Origin: Aphanomyces cochlioides
Taxonomy: Eukaryota; Oomycota; Saprolegniomycetes; Saprolegniales; Verrucalvaceae
Assembly: GCA_019828595.1 (NCBI GenBank)
Contig: JAHQRK010000011.1
Location: forward strand, 992,001-1,056,000
DNA: 64,000 nucleotides
Reading direction: 5' to 3'
In this document: piece after piece, positions 1 through 11,623 of the stretch
Position numbering within the stretch: position 1 is the stretch's first letter
How the letters are laid out: every line of letters begins with the position of its first letter
Translations under genes and position numbers: made by a program
The notes under the pieces: generated by a model
What the model saw: the letters and a program-made list of their open reading frames with translations, nothing else
Told to the model about the DNA's origin: nothing
The model's database searches: none

Positions 1-1098
1 CCGTGTCTTCGGGGGATCCATAGTTGGACGATGAAAAGTCGGCGGATCCATTGTCGTCGGACGATGAAAAGCTGGGGAATGCGTTGGACACAACGTCGGG
101 GGATACATCCTCGGGGGATACATCGTCGGGGGACGAACTGGAAGTCCAGGATGCAAACCATGATGTGGTACAAGAAACCATCGTGTGCCATACGGACTGC
201 ATGCCAACGAGGAGGCCACGAAGGACAGGGTATCCCATCGTCCAATGTTGTTCGTCGTCTTCCATGGCGTCCTCTTGGAGTTGGTTGACTCGAAGTTGAA
301 GCATGGCGTTGGTGTGCATGATGTCGTCGTGCAACGACACGACGCCTTCGTCCAGATCTTGGATGGCCTGTGCGTCGATGACTTTCTACAAAATCGAGTG
401 AGTTTCGATCCTCCATGAAGATTGGGACCCACCTGGTACTCACGGTTGATCTGTTGCAAATCACGAATGAGTGCTCTTTCTTCCATCTGCTCCTCTTCCA
501 TTGTCTTCTTTTCCATGGTCAGCTGAAGCATGGCGCGCTCGAGAGCCACAATGTGCTCGTTGGTTGTTTTCGCCGCTCGGGCCGACTCGATGTCTAGTCG
601 GCGTAGTTTTCTCAACGCGTCCTGGAGTTGACCCTCGAGGCGTGTCTTGTCGACTTGGAGCAATGCCAGTCTTGGATCGTCCTCGTCGGGTTTTTTCTTG
701 TGTTCTTGTTTTGTCTCTGGTAGAGTTGGTATTTTCTTCTTGTATGCGTTTCGCAGCTCAGACTGGAGTGCGTCGATTGTTGCGAGGAAGGAGTCTTGGA
801 CGGCTTGGCACGCTGCACGGTCGTGACGCAGCTGATCTTCGAGTTCCTTGATGCGTGTCAGTGCCGCGTTGAGTTCCAGTACGGCGGTCTTGCGTTGTTC
901 TCGCAAAGTATCCGCCTCCATCGCGGCTTCTCGTTGTTGAAATCGCGCACGGTCGAGATCGGTGCCGAGTCGGTCCACTTGTGCTTCCAGGTCTTCGTTC
1001 TTCTCCAGCAAGAGGAGACCCGCGCGCGCTGCTTGGCGCAGTTCGTCGTCCATCTCGCGGATGGTGTCCAGGAGTACTTGGCGGTCTTCGTTGGCCAT
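1..1098 (-). CDS. CC1-box-like coiled-coil protein, array copy 1 (3' end outside window)
   Basis: Partial leftmost copy of the array gene. Exon 1 is 1098-433 (222 codons), the intron is 432-386 (47 bp, GT-AG) and exon 2 starts at 385 and runs off the window edge. The G run near 111-115 has five Gs, so the Ser/Asp/Pro-rich region stays in frame as far as visible. Domain description is given under copy 2 (1541-3036). Confidence 0.8.
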   Translation of the reverse strand, partial: MANEDRQVLLDTIREMDDELRQAARAGLLLLEKNEDLEAQVDRLGTDLDRARFQQREAAMEADTLREQRKTAVLELNAALTRIKELEDQLRHDRAACQAVQDSFLATIDALQSELRNAYKKKIPTLPETKQEHKKKPDEDDPRLALLQVDKTRLEGQLQDALRKLRRLDIESARAAKTTNEHIVALERAMLQLTMEKKTMEEEQMEERALIRDLQQINREYQVGPNLHGGSKLTRFCRKSSTHRPSKIWTKASCRCTTTSCTPTPCFNFESTNSKRTPWKTTNNIGRWDTLSFVASSLACSPYGTRWFLVPHHGLHPGLPVRPPTMYPPRMYPPTLCPTHSPAFHRPTTMDPPTFHRPTMDPPKTR

Positions 1099-1540
1099 CT
1101 TCTTGCGTGCTGTCAGGCGTTGATGTAGAATTGGCGTTGATTTCGAAAATTCCGTTCTAAAAGTTTGGACTGGCCAATGGGAAGAAAGACAGCATCCGTC
1201 GTCGACACCGCCGTCGCATGATGGGCCATCTCGAGGGTGGCGCTCCAGGTCGAGAGTCCGATGCGATCGACACAGAGACGACGCGGGGACCGGGAGGAGC
1301 AACCAGTCGACGACGTGGTCCTCTTTGTCAACTGTCACTGCCTCCTCTGCATGTTGGGGGTTGTGGAGTCAAGTGACCCAAATGTCAACCAATGGGTGAC
1401 AGCGTGTCACGCGACCGAGAAAGAAGCTGTTGTCTTGACTCGCCGACGACTGCTCCATACGCCATGGAATGGTTAGCACTCCAATCAGACGTCAAGGTGC
1501 AAGAGAATGCATTAAAAAGGAAGGAGGACGAGATACAAAA

Positions 1541-3036
1541 CTAAATACAAAGTGCACCATGCCAGTCGAACGACGTCTCCATCGTCGACATGTTGCTCAC
1601 GTGTGTCTGCGTCGTGGAGATGGCTGACAGCCACGACTGGGATTGGACTCTTCCGAGTTGCTGACTCGAGTGCCATTCGAGGGGGCACGACTCGATGGTC
1701 CATCCTCGCGGTAGGAACGACGATGGGATGTCGACGTGTGGTTTCCCCCGGGTCCACGACAGCGTGCAGGACATCGTACGCAGCCACACGAGCCATACGG
1801 CGTGAATGCCAGCCATCAAGCCATGGATGCACTCGTGGCATTGTACAGACGACGGTTGTCCATCCATCACGGGGACGTTGTCTTGGACCACGAGGTGGGG
1901 TTGGACATCCACTGGAGGAGGCTCGTCGACTCGATTCTCCGTGTCTTCGGGGGATCCATAGTTGGACGATGAAAAGTCGGCGGATCCATTGTCGTCGGAC
2001 GATGAAAAGCTGGGGAATGCGTTGGACACAACGTCGGGGGATACATCCTCGGGGGATACATCGTCGGGGGACGAACTGGAAGTCCAGGATGCAAACCATG
2101 ATGTGGTACAAGAAACCATCGTGTGCCATACGGACTGCATGCCAACGAGGAGGCCACGAAGGACAGGGTATCCCATCGTCCAATGTTGTTCGTCGTCTTC
2201 CATGGCGTCCTCTTGGAGTTGGTTGACTCGAAGTTGAAGCATGGCGTTGGTGTGCATGATGTCGTCGTGCAACGACACGACGCCTTCGTCCAGATCTTGG
2301 ATGGCCTGTGCGTCGATGACTTTCTACAAAATCGAGTGAGTTTCGATCCTCCATGAAGATTGGGACCCACCTGGTACTCACGGTTGATCTGTTGCAAATC
2401 ACGAATGAGTGCTCTTTCTTCCATCTGCTCCTCTTCCATTGTCTTCTTTTCCATGGTCAGCTGAAGCATGGCGCGCTCGAGAGCCACAATGTGCTCGTTG
2501 GTTGTTTTCGCCGCTCGGGCCGACTCGATGTCTAGTCGGCGTAGTTTTCTCAACGCGTCCTGGAGTTGACCCTCGAGGCGTGTCTTGTCGACTTGGAGCA
2601 ATGCCAGTCTTGGATCGTCCTCGTCGGGTTTTTTCTTGTGTTCTTGTTTTGTCTCTGGTAGAGTTGGTATTTTCTTCTTGTATGCGTTTCGCAGCTCAGA
2701 CTGGAGTGCGTCGATTGTTGCGAGGAAGGAGTCTTGGACGGCTTGGCACGCTGCACGGTCGTGACGCAGCTGATCTTCGAGTTCCTTGATGCGTGTCAGT
2801 GCCGCGTTGAGTTCCAGTACGGCGGTCTTGCGTTGTTCTCGCAAAGTATCCGCCTCCATCGCGGCTTCTCGTTGTTGAAATCGCGCACGGTCGAGATCGG
2901 TGCCGAGTCGGTCCACTTGTGCTTCCAGGTCTTCGTTCTTCTCCAGCAAGAGGAGACCCGCGCGCGCTGCTTGGCGCAGTTCGTCGTCCATCTCGCGGAT
3001 GGTGTCCAGGAGTACTTGGCGGTCTTCGTTGGCCAT
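1541..3036 (-). CDS. CC1-box-like coiled-coil protein, array copy 2 (full length, C-terminus form 1)
   Basis: Two exons: 3036-2371 and 2323-1541, intron 2370-2324 (47 bp, GT-AG, phase 0), 482 aa. Residues 1-118 and 146-222 are strongly heptad-like coiled coils, separated by a Lys/Pro-rich linker (119-145). Residues 20-37 (LRQAARAGLLLLEKNEDL) match the AAxxG...LLExN pattern of the CC1 box, by which BICD, BICDR and Spindly adaptors bind dynein light intermediate chain. Exon 2 adds a short helix, a Ser/Asp/Pro-rich acidic stretch, and two related hydrophobic segments (GLLVGMQSVW and GLMAGIHAVW, each followed by an SCT-SW motif), an apparent internal duplication. The reading frame is open upstream of this Met, so the start is chosen because the coiled coil begins here. 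A C run of five gives a C-terminus ending in GALCI. An adaptor role in microtubule transport is inference from one motif; a plain structural coiled coil is the alternative. Confidence 0.72.
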
Positions 3037-3805
3037 CTTCTTGCGTGCTGTCAGGCGTTGATGTAGAATTGGCGTTGATTTCGAAAATTCCGTTCTAAAA
3101 GTTTGGACTGGCCAATGGGAAGAAAGACAGCATCCGTCGTCGACACCGCCGTCGCATGATGGGCCATCTCGAGGGTGGCGCTCCAGGTCGAGAGTCCGAT
3201 GCGATCGACACAGAGACGACGCGGGGACCGGGAGGAGCAACCAGTCGACGACGTGGTCCTCTTTGTCAACTGTCACTGCCTCCTCTGCATGTTGGGGGTT
3301 GTGGAGTCAAGTGACCCAAATGTCAACCAATGGGTGACAGCGTGTCACGCGACCGAGAAAGAAGCTGTTGTCTTGACTCGCCGACGACTGCTCCATACGC
3401 CATGGAATGGTTAGCACTCCAATCAGACGTCAAGGTGCAAGAGAATGCATTAAAAAGGAAGGAGGACGAGATACAAAACTAAATACAAAGTGCACCATGC
3501 CAGTCGAACGACGTCTCCATCGTCGACATGTTGCTCACGTGTGTCTGCGTCGTGGAGATGGCTGACAGCCACGACTGGGATTGGACTCTTCCGAGTTGCT
3601 GACTCGAGTGCCATTCGAGGGGGCACGACTCGATGGTCCATCCTCGCGGTAGGAACGACGATGGGATGTCGACGTGTGGTTTCCCCCCGGGTCCACGACA
3701 GCGTGCAGGACATCGTACGCAGCCACACGAGCCATACGGCGTGAATGCCAGCCATCAAGCCATGGATGCACTCGTGGCATTGTACAGACGACGGTTGTCC
3801 ATCCA

Positions 3806-4974
3806 TCACGGGGACGTTGTCTTGGACCACGAGGTGGGGTTGGACATCCACTGGAGGAGGCTCGTCGACTCGATTCTCCGTGTCTTCGGGGGATCCATAG
3901 TTGGACGATGAAAAGTCGGCGGATCCATTGTCGTCGGACGATGAAAAGCTGGGGAATGCGTTGGACACAACGTCGGGGGATACATCCTCGGGGATACATC
4001 GTCGGGGGACGAACTGGAAGTCCAGGATGCAAACCATGATGTGGTACAAGAAACCATCGTGTGCCATACGGACTGCATGCCAACGAGGAGGCCACGAAGG
4101 ACAGGGTATCCCATCGTCCAATGTTGTTCGTCGTCTTCCATGGCGTCCTCTTGGAGTTGGTTGACTCGAAGTTGAAGCATGGCGTTGGTGTGCATGATGT
4201 CGTCGTGCAACGACACGACGCCTTCGTCCAGATCTTGGATGGCCTGTGCGTCGATGACTTTCTACAAAATCGAGTGAGTTTCGATCCTCCATGAAGATTG
4301 GGACCCACCTGGTACTCACGGTTGATCTGTTGCAAATCACGAATGAGTGCTCTTTCTTCCATCTGCTCCTCTTCCATTGTCTTCTTTTCCATGGTCAGCT
4401 GAAGCATGGCGCGCTCGAGAGCCACAATGTGCTCGTTGGTTGTTTTCGCCGCTCGGGCCGACTCGATGTCTAGTCGGCGTAGTTTTCTCAACGCGTCCTG
4501 GAGTTGACCCTCGAGGCGTGTCTTGTCGACTTGGAGCAATGCCAGTCTTGGATCGTCCTCGTCGGGTTTTTTCTTGTGTTCTTGTTTTGTCTCTGGTAGA
4601 GTTGGTATTTTCTTCTTGTATGCGTTTCGCAGCTCAGACTGGAGTGCGTCGATTGTTGCGAGGAAGGAGTCTTGGACGGCTTGGCACGCTGCACGGTCGT
4701 GACGCAGCTGATCTTCGAGTTCCTTGATGCGTGTCAGTGCCGCGTTGAGTTCCAGTACGGCGGTCTTGCGTTGTTCTCGCAAAGTATCCGCCTCCATCGC
4801 GGCTTCTCGTTGTTGAAATCGCGCACGGTCGAGATCGGTGCCGAGTCGGTCCACTTGTGCTTCCAGGTCTTCGTTCTTCTCCAGCAAGAGGAGACCCGCG
4901 CGCGCTGCTTGGCGCAGTTCGTCGTCCATCTCGCGGATGGTGTCCAGGAGTACTTGGCGGTCTTCGTTGGCCAT
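3806..4974 (-). CDS. CC1-box-like coiled-coil protein, array copy 3 (frameshifted C-terminus)
   Basis: Exons 4974-4309 and 4261-3806, intron 4308-4262. It is the same as copy 2 through the coiled coil, but the G run at 3990-3993 has four instead of five Gs. The resulting shift within the Ser/Asp/Pro-rich region replaces the rest with an unrelated Pro/Thr-rich tail and stops early at 3806 (about 373 aa). Copy 6 carries the identical change. Either a real truncating allele or a homopolymer error in assembly. Confidence 0.65.
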
Positions 4975-5387
4975 CTTCTTGCGTGCTGTCAGGCGTTGAT
5001 GTAGAATTGGCGTTGATTTCGAAAATTCCGTTCTAAAAGTTTGGACTGGCCAATGGGAAGAAAGACAGCATCCGTCGTCGACACCGCCGTCGCATGATGG
5101 GCCATCTCGAGGGTGGCGCTCCAGGTCGAGAGTCCGATGCGATCGACACAGAGACGACGCGGGGACCGGGAGGAGCAACCAGTCGACGACGTGGTCCTCT
5201 TTGTCAACTGTCACTGCCTCCTCTGCATGTTGGGGGTTGTGGAGTCAAGTGACCCAAATGTCAACCAATGGGTGACAGCGTGTCACGCGACCGAGAAAGA
5301 AGCTGTTGTCTTGACTCGCCGACGACTGCTCCATACGCCATGGAATGGTTAGCACTCCAATCAGACGTCAAGGTGCAAGAGAATGCA

Positions 5388-6913
5388 TTAAAAAGGAAGG
5401 AGGACGAGATACAAAACTAAATACAAAGTGCACCATGCCAGTCGAACGACGTCTCCATCGTCGACATGTTGCTCACGTGTGTCTGCGTCGTGGAGATGGC
5501 TGACAGCCACGACTGGGATTGGACTCTTCCGAGTTGCTGACTCGAGTGCCATTCGAGGGGGCACGACTCGATGGTCCATCCTCGCGGTAGGAACGACGAT
5601 GGGATGTCGACGTGTGGTTTCCCCCCGGGTCCACGACAGCGTGCAGGACATCGTACGCAGCCACACGAGCCATACGGCGTGAATGCCAGCCATCAAGCCA
5701 TGGATGCACTCGTGGCATTGTACAGACGACGGTTGTCCATCCATCACGGGGACGTTGTCTTGGACCACGAGGTGGGGTTGGACATCCACTGGAGGAGGCT
5801 CGTCGACTCGATTCTCCGTGTCTTCGGGGGATCCATAGTTGGACGATGAAAAGTCGGCGGATCCATTGTCGTCGGACGATGAAAAGCTGGGGAATGCGTT
5901 GGACACAACGTCGGGGGATACATCCTCGGGGGATACATCGTCGGGGGACGAACTGGAAGTCCAGGATGCAAACCATGATGTGGTACAAGAAACCATCGTG
6001 TGCCATACGGACTGCATGCCAACGAGGAGGCCACGAAGGACAGGGTATCCCATCGTCCAATGTTGTTCGTCGTCTTCCATGGCGTCCTCTTGGAGTTGGT
6101 TGACTCGAAGTTGAAGCATGGCGTTGGTGTGCATGATGTCGTCGTGCAACGACACGACGCCTTCGTCCAGATCTTGGATGGCCTGTGCGTCGATGACTTT
6201 CTACAAAATCGAGTGAGTTTCGATCCTCCATGAAGATTGGGACCCACCTGGTACTCACGGTTGATCTGTTGCAAATCACGAATGAGTGCTCTTTCTTCCA
6301 TCTGCTCCTCTTCCATTGTCTTCTTTTCCATGGTCAGCTGAAGCATGGCGCGCTCGAGAGCCACAATGTGCTCGTTGGTTGTTTTCGCCGCTCGGGCCGA
6401 CTCGATGTCTAGTCGGCGTAGTTTTCTCAACGCGTCCTGGAGTTGACCCTCGAGGCGTGTCTTGTCGACTTGGAGCAATGCCAGTCTTGGATCGTCCTCG
6501 TCGGGTTTTTTCTTGTGTTCTTGTTTTGTCTCTGGTAGAGTTGGTATTTTCTTCTTGTATGCGTTTCGCAGCTCAGACTGGAGTGCGTCGATTGTTGCGA
6601 GGAAGGAGTCTTGGACGGCTTGGCACGCTGCACGGTCGTGACGCAGCTGATCTTCGAGTTCCTTGATGCGTGTCAGTGCCGCGTTGAGTTCCAGTACGGC
6701 GGTCTTGCGTTGTTCTCGCAAAGTATCCGCCTCCATCGCGGCTTCTCGTTGTTGAAATCGCGCACGGTCGAGATCGGTGCCGAGTCGGTCCACTTGTGCT
6801 TCCAGGTCTTCGTTCTTCTCCAGCAAGAGGAGACCCGCGCGCGCTGCTTGGCGCAGTTCGTCGTCCATCTCGCGGATGGTGTCCAGGAGTACTTGGCGGT
6901 CTTCGTTGGCCAT
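5388..6913 (-). CDS. CC1-box-like coiled-coil protein, array copy 4 (C-terminus form 2)
   Basis: Exons 6913-6248 and 6200-5388, intron 6247-6201, 492 aa. The G run is five long, so the acidic region and both hydrophobic segments are intact. The downstream C run has six Cs, so the final part is read in another frame than in copy 2 and ends in a hydrophobic stretch (LYLVLYLVLLPF). Which C-terminus is ancestral cannot be told from these copies alone. Confidence 0.72.
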
Positions 6914-7326
6914 CTTCTTGCGTGCTGTCAGGCGTTGATGTAGAATTGGCGTTGATTTCGAAAATTCCGTTCTAAAAGTTTGGACTGGCCAATGGGAAGA
7001 AAGACAGCATCCGTCGTCGACACCGCCGTCGCATGATGGGCCATCTCGAGGGTGGCGCTCCAGGTCGAGAGTCCGATGCGATCGACACAGAGACGACGCG
7101 GGGACCGGGAGGAGCAACCAGTCGACGACGTGGTCCTCTTTGTCAACTGTCACTGCCTCCTCTGCATGTTGGGGGTTGTGGAGTCAAGTGACCCAAATGT
7201 CAACCAATGGGTGACAGCGTGTCACGCGACCGAGAAAGAAGCTGTTGTCTTGACTCGCCGACGACTGCTCCATACGCCATGGAATGGTTAGCACTCCAAT
7301 CAGACGTCAAGGTGCAAGAGAATGCA

Positions 7327-8852
7327 TTAAAAAGGAAGGAGGACGAGATACAAAACTAAATACAAAGTGCACCATGCCAGTCGAACGACGTCTCCATCGT
7401 CGACATGTTGCTCACGTGTGTCTGCGTCGTGGAGATGGCTGACAGCCACGACTGGGATTGGACTCTTCCGAGTTGCTGACTCGAGTGCCATTCGAGGGGG
7501 CACGACTCGATGGTCCATCCTCGCGGTAGGAACGACGATGGGATGTCGACGTGTGGTTTCCCCCCGGGTCCACGACAGCGTGCAGGACATCGTACGCAGC
7601 CACACGAGCCATACGGCGTGAATGCCAGCCATCAAGCCATGGATGCACTCGTGGCATTGTACAGACGACGGTTGTCCATCCATCACGGGGACGTTGTCTT
7701 GGACCACGAGGTGGGGTTGGACATCCACTGGAGGAGGCTCGTCGACTCGATTCTCCGTGTCTTCGGGGGATCCATAGTTGGACGATGAAAAGTCGGCGGA
7801 TCCATTGTCGTCGGACGATGAAAAGCTGGGGAATGCGTTGGACACAACGTCGGGGGATACATCCTCGGGGGATACATCGTCGGGGGACGAACTGGAAGTC
7901 CAGGATGCAAACCATGATGTGGTACAAGAAACCATCGTGTGCCATACGGACTGCATGCCAACGAGGAGGCCACGAAGGACAGGGTATCCCATCGTCCAAT
8001 GTTGTTCGTCGTCTTCCATGGCGTCCTCTTGGAGTTGGTTGACTCGAAGTTGAAGCATGGCGTTGGTGTGCATGATGTCGTCGTGCAACGACACGACGCC
8101 TTCGTCCAGATCTTGGATGGCCTGTGCGTCGATGACTTTCTACAAAATCGAGTGAGTTTCGATCCTCCATGAAGATTGGGACCCACCTGGTACTCACGGT
8201 TGATCTGTTGCAAATCACGAATGAGTGCTCTTTCTTCCATCTGCTCCTCTTCCATTGTCTTCTTTTCCATGGTCAGCTGAAGCATGGCGCGCTCGAGAGC
8301 CACAATGTGCTCGTTGGTTGTTTTCGCCGCTCGGGCCGACTCGATGTCTAGTCGGCGTAGTTTTCTCAACGCGTCCTGGAGTTGACCCTCGAGGCGTGTC
8401 TTGTCGACTTGGAGCAATGCCAGTCTTGGATCGTCCTCGTCGGGTTTTTTCTTGTGTTCTTGTTTTGTCTCTGGTAGAGTTGGTATTTTCTTCTTGTATG
8501 CGTTTCGCAGCTCAGACTGGAGTGCGTCGATTGTTGCGAGGAAGGAGTCTTGGACGGCTTGGCACGCTGCACGGTCGTGACGCAGCTGATCTTCGAGTTC
8601 CTTGATGCGTGTCAGTGCCGCGTTGAGTTCCAGTACGGCGGTCTTGCGTTGTTCTCGCAAAGTATCCGCCTCCATCGCGGCTTCTCGTTGTTGAAATCGC
8701 GCACGGTCGAGATCGGTGCCGAGTCGGTCCACTTGTGCTTCCAGGTCTTCGTTCTTCTCCAGCAAGAGGAGACCCGCGCGCGCTGCTTGGCGCAGTTCGT
8801 CGTCCATCTCGCGGATGGTGTCCAGGAGTACTTGGCGGTCTTCGTTGGCCAT
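7327..8852 (-). CDS. CC1-box-like coiled-coil protein, array copy 5 (C-terminus form 2)
   Basis: Exons 8852-8187 and 8139-7327, intron 8186-8140, 492 aa. I see no difference from copy 4: five-G run, six-C run, same hydrophobic end. Copies 4 and 5 therefore look like the majority intact form. Confidence 0.72.
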
Positions 8853-9621
8853 CTTCTTGCGTGCTGTCAGGCGTTGATGTAGAATTGGCGTTGATTTCGA
8901 AAATTCCGTTCTAAAAGTTTGGACTGGCCAATGGGAAGAAAGACAGCATCCGTCGTCGACACCGCCGTCGCATGATGGGCCATCTCGAGGGTGGCGCTCC
9001 AGGTCGAGAGTCCGATGCGATCGACACAGAGACGACGCGGGGACCGGGAGGAGCAACCAGTCGACGACGTGGTCCTCTTTGTCAACTGTCACTGCCTCCT
9101 CTGCATGTTGGGGGTTGTGGAGTCAAGTGACCCAAATGTCAACCAATGGGTGACAGCGTGTCACGCGACCGAGAAAGAAGCTGTTGTCTTGACTCGCCGA
9201 CGACTGCTCCATACGCCATGGAATGGTTAGCACTCCAATCAGACGTCAAGGTGCAAGAGAATGCATTAAAAAGGAAGGAGGACGAGATACAAAACTAAAT
9301 ACAAAGTGCACCATGCCAGTCGAACGACGTCTCCATCGTCGACATGTTGCTCACGTGTGTCTGCGTCGTGGAGATGGCTGACAGCCACGACTGGGATTGG
9401 ACTCTTCCGAGTTGCTGACTCGAGTGCCATTCGAGGGGGCACGACTCGATGGTCCATCCTCGCGGTAGGAACGACGATGGGATGTCGACGTGTGGTTTCC
9501 CCCCGGGTCCACGACAGCGTGCAGGACATCGTACGCAGCCACACGAGCCATACGGCGTGAATGCCAGCCATCAAGCCATGGATGCACTCGTGGCATTGTA
9601 CAGACGACGGTTGTCCATCCA

Positions 9622-10790
9622 TCACGGGGACGTTGTCTTGGACCACGAGGTGGGGTTGGACATCCACTGGAGGAGGCTCGTCGACTCGATTCTCCGTGTC
9701 TTCGGGGGATCCATAGTTGGACGATGAAAAGTCGGCGGATCCATTGTCGTCGGACGATGAAAAGCTGGGGAATGCGTTGGACACAACGTCGGGGGATACA
9801 TCCTCGGGGATACATCGTCGGGGGACGAACTGGAAGTCCAGGATGCAAACCATGATGTGGTACAAGAAACCATCGTGTGCCATACGGACTGCATGCCAAC
9901 GAGGAGGCCACGAAGGACAGGGTATCCCATCGTCCAATGTTGTTCGTCGTCTTCCATGGCGTCCTCTTGGAGTTGGTTGACTCGAAGTTGAAGCATGGCG
10001 TTGGTGTGCATGATGTCGTCGTGCAACGACACGACGCCTTCGTCCAGATCTTGGATGGCCTGTGCGTCGATGACTTTCTACAAAATCGAGTGAGTTTCGA
10101 TCCTCCATGAAGATTGGGACCCACCTGGTACTCACGGTTGATCTGTTGCAAATCACGAATGAGTGCTCTTTCTTCCATCTGCTCCTCTTCCATTGTCTTC
10201 TTTTCCATGGTCAGCTGAAGCATGGCGCGCTCGAGAGCCACAATGTGCTCGTTGGTTGTTTTCGCCGCTCGGGCCGACTCGATGTCTAGTCGGCGTAGTT
10301 TTCTCAACGCGTCCTGGAGTTGACCCTCGAGGCGTGTCTTGTCGACTTGGAGCAATGCCAGTCTTGGATCGTCCTCGTCGGGTTTTTTCTTGTGTTCTTG
10401 TTTTGTCTCTGGTAGAGTTGGTATTTTCTTCTTGTATGCGTTTCGCAGCTCAGACTGGAGTGCGTCGATTGTTGCGAGGAAGGAGTCTTGGACGGCTTGG
10501 CACGCTGCACGGTCGTGACGCAGCTGATCTTCGAGTTCCTTGATGCGTGTCAGTGCCGCGTTGAGTTCCAGTACGGCGGTCTTGCGTTGTTCTCGCAAAG
10601 TATCCGCCTCCATCGCGGCTTCTCGTTGTTGAAATCGCGCACGGTCGAGATCGGTGCCGAGTCGGTCCACTTGTGCTTCCAGGTCTTCGTTCTTCTCCAG
10701 CAAGAGGAGACCCGCGCGCGCTGCTTGGCGCAGTTCGTCGTCCATCTCGCGGATGGTGTCCAGGAGTACTTGGCGGTCTTCGTTGGCCAT
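9622..10790 (-). CDS. CC1-box-like coiled-coil protein, array copy 6 (frameshifted C-terminus)
   Basis: Exons 10790-10125 and 10077-9622, intron 10124-10078. It carries the same four-G run (9806-9809) and the same early stop as copy 3, three units away, which points to a multi-unit duplication or gene conversion rather than independent errors. Confidence 0.65.
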
Positions 10791-11203
10791 CTTCTTGCGT
10801 GCTGTCAGGCGTTGATGTAGAATTGGCGTTGATTTCGAAAATTCCGTTCTAAAAGTTTGGACTGGCCAATGGGAAGAAAGACAGCATCCGTCGTCGACAC
10901 CGCCGTCGCATGATGGGCCATCTCGAGGGTGGCGCTCCAGGTCGAGAGTCCGATGCGATCGACACAGAGACGACGCGGGGACCGGGAGGAGCAACCAGTC
11001 GACGACGTGGTCCTCTTTGTCAACTGTCACTGCCTCCTCTGCATGTTGGGGGTTGTGGAGTCAAGTGACCCAAATGTCAACCAATGGGTGACAGCGTGTC
11101 ACGCGACCGAGAAAGAAGCTGTTGTCTTGACTCGCCGACGACTGCTCCATACGCCATGGAATGGTTAGCACTCCAATCAGACGTCAAGGTGCAAGAGAAT
11201 GCA

Positions 11204-11285
11204 TTAAAAAGGAAGGAGGACGAGATACAAAACTAAATACAAAGTGCACCATGCCAGTCGAACGACGTCTCCATCGTCGACATGT
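11204..11285 (-). pseudogene. Truncated 3' end of a further array copy
   Basis: The last codons and stop (11204) of the form-2 C-terminus are present, but similarity to the unit ends at about 11285 and unrelated sequence follows. Only the tail of exon 2 survives, marking the right boundary of the array. Confidence 0.7.
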
Positions 11286-11623
11286 GTTATCTGAAAGCAC
11301 CATTTTGTCGAGTTCCGATTGCTTTGCTCGATTCAACAGGACGAAATTATTAAAACTTAGTCATCATGCTCTGCATGACCAACAAAGTCTTATCTTACTC
11401 CTTTATACTGTTTGAAAGCGCTGCCGCTCCTTTAGTATATGGACGGCATGGCATCAAGAAACTTCATCGTGGTTTGTGGCTTTCTGAATATCCCTGAAGG
11501 TTTGAGATGGAAGTCCATGGGCATTCACGTCCAAGAAGTAATTAGAGTTCTATATCTCATCTCAACTCATAAATGCAATCGAAAGACTTAAAGATATGTA
11601 CTAGTATTAGATAGGAAAGAGCA
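11286..11623. other. Intergenic stretch between array and heme oxygenase gene
   Basis: AT-rich, no convincing gene. It holds the 3' flank of the heme oxygenase gene, whose transcript runs leftward into it. Confidence 0.5.

Larger units (their letters stand above)
1..11285. repeat. Tandem array of 1938/1939-bp gene-bearing units, about 5.8 copies
   Basis: The same sequence recurs head to tail with period 1938 or 1939 bp. Landmark start codons of the embedded minus-strand gene lie at 1098, 3036, 4974, 6913, 8852 and 10790. Copies look virtually identical by eye. The differences I found are single-base length changes in a G run (5 or 4 G, for example 3990-3993) and a C run (5 or 6 C, for example 1745-1749 against 3683-3688). 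The array enters from the left window edge and stops abruptly near 11285, inside what would be the 3' end of a further copy. Between genes each unit has about 440 bp of spacer that must hold the promoter. Near identity of six copies implies recent amplification or ongoing homogenisation. An assembly collapse or expansion cannot be excluded. Confidence 0.97.

Noticed and set aside
1..11285. Many plus-strand open frames of 60-224 codons in the array
   Set aside because: They are antisense shadows of the GC-rich coiled-coil gene, have no protein-like composition, and break at the single-base indels.
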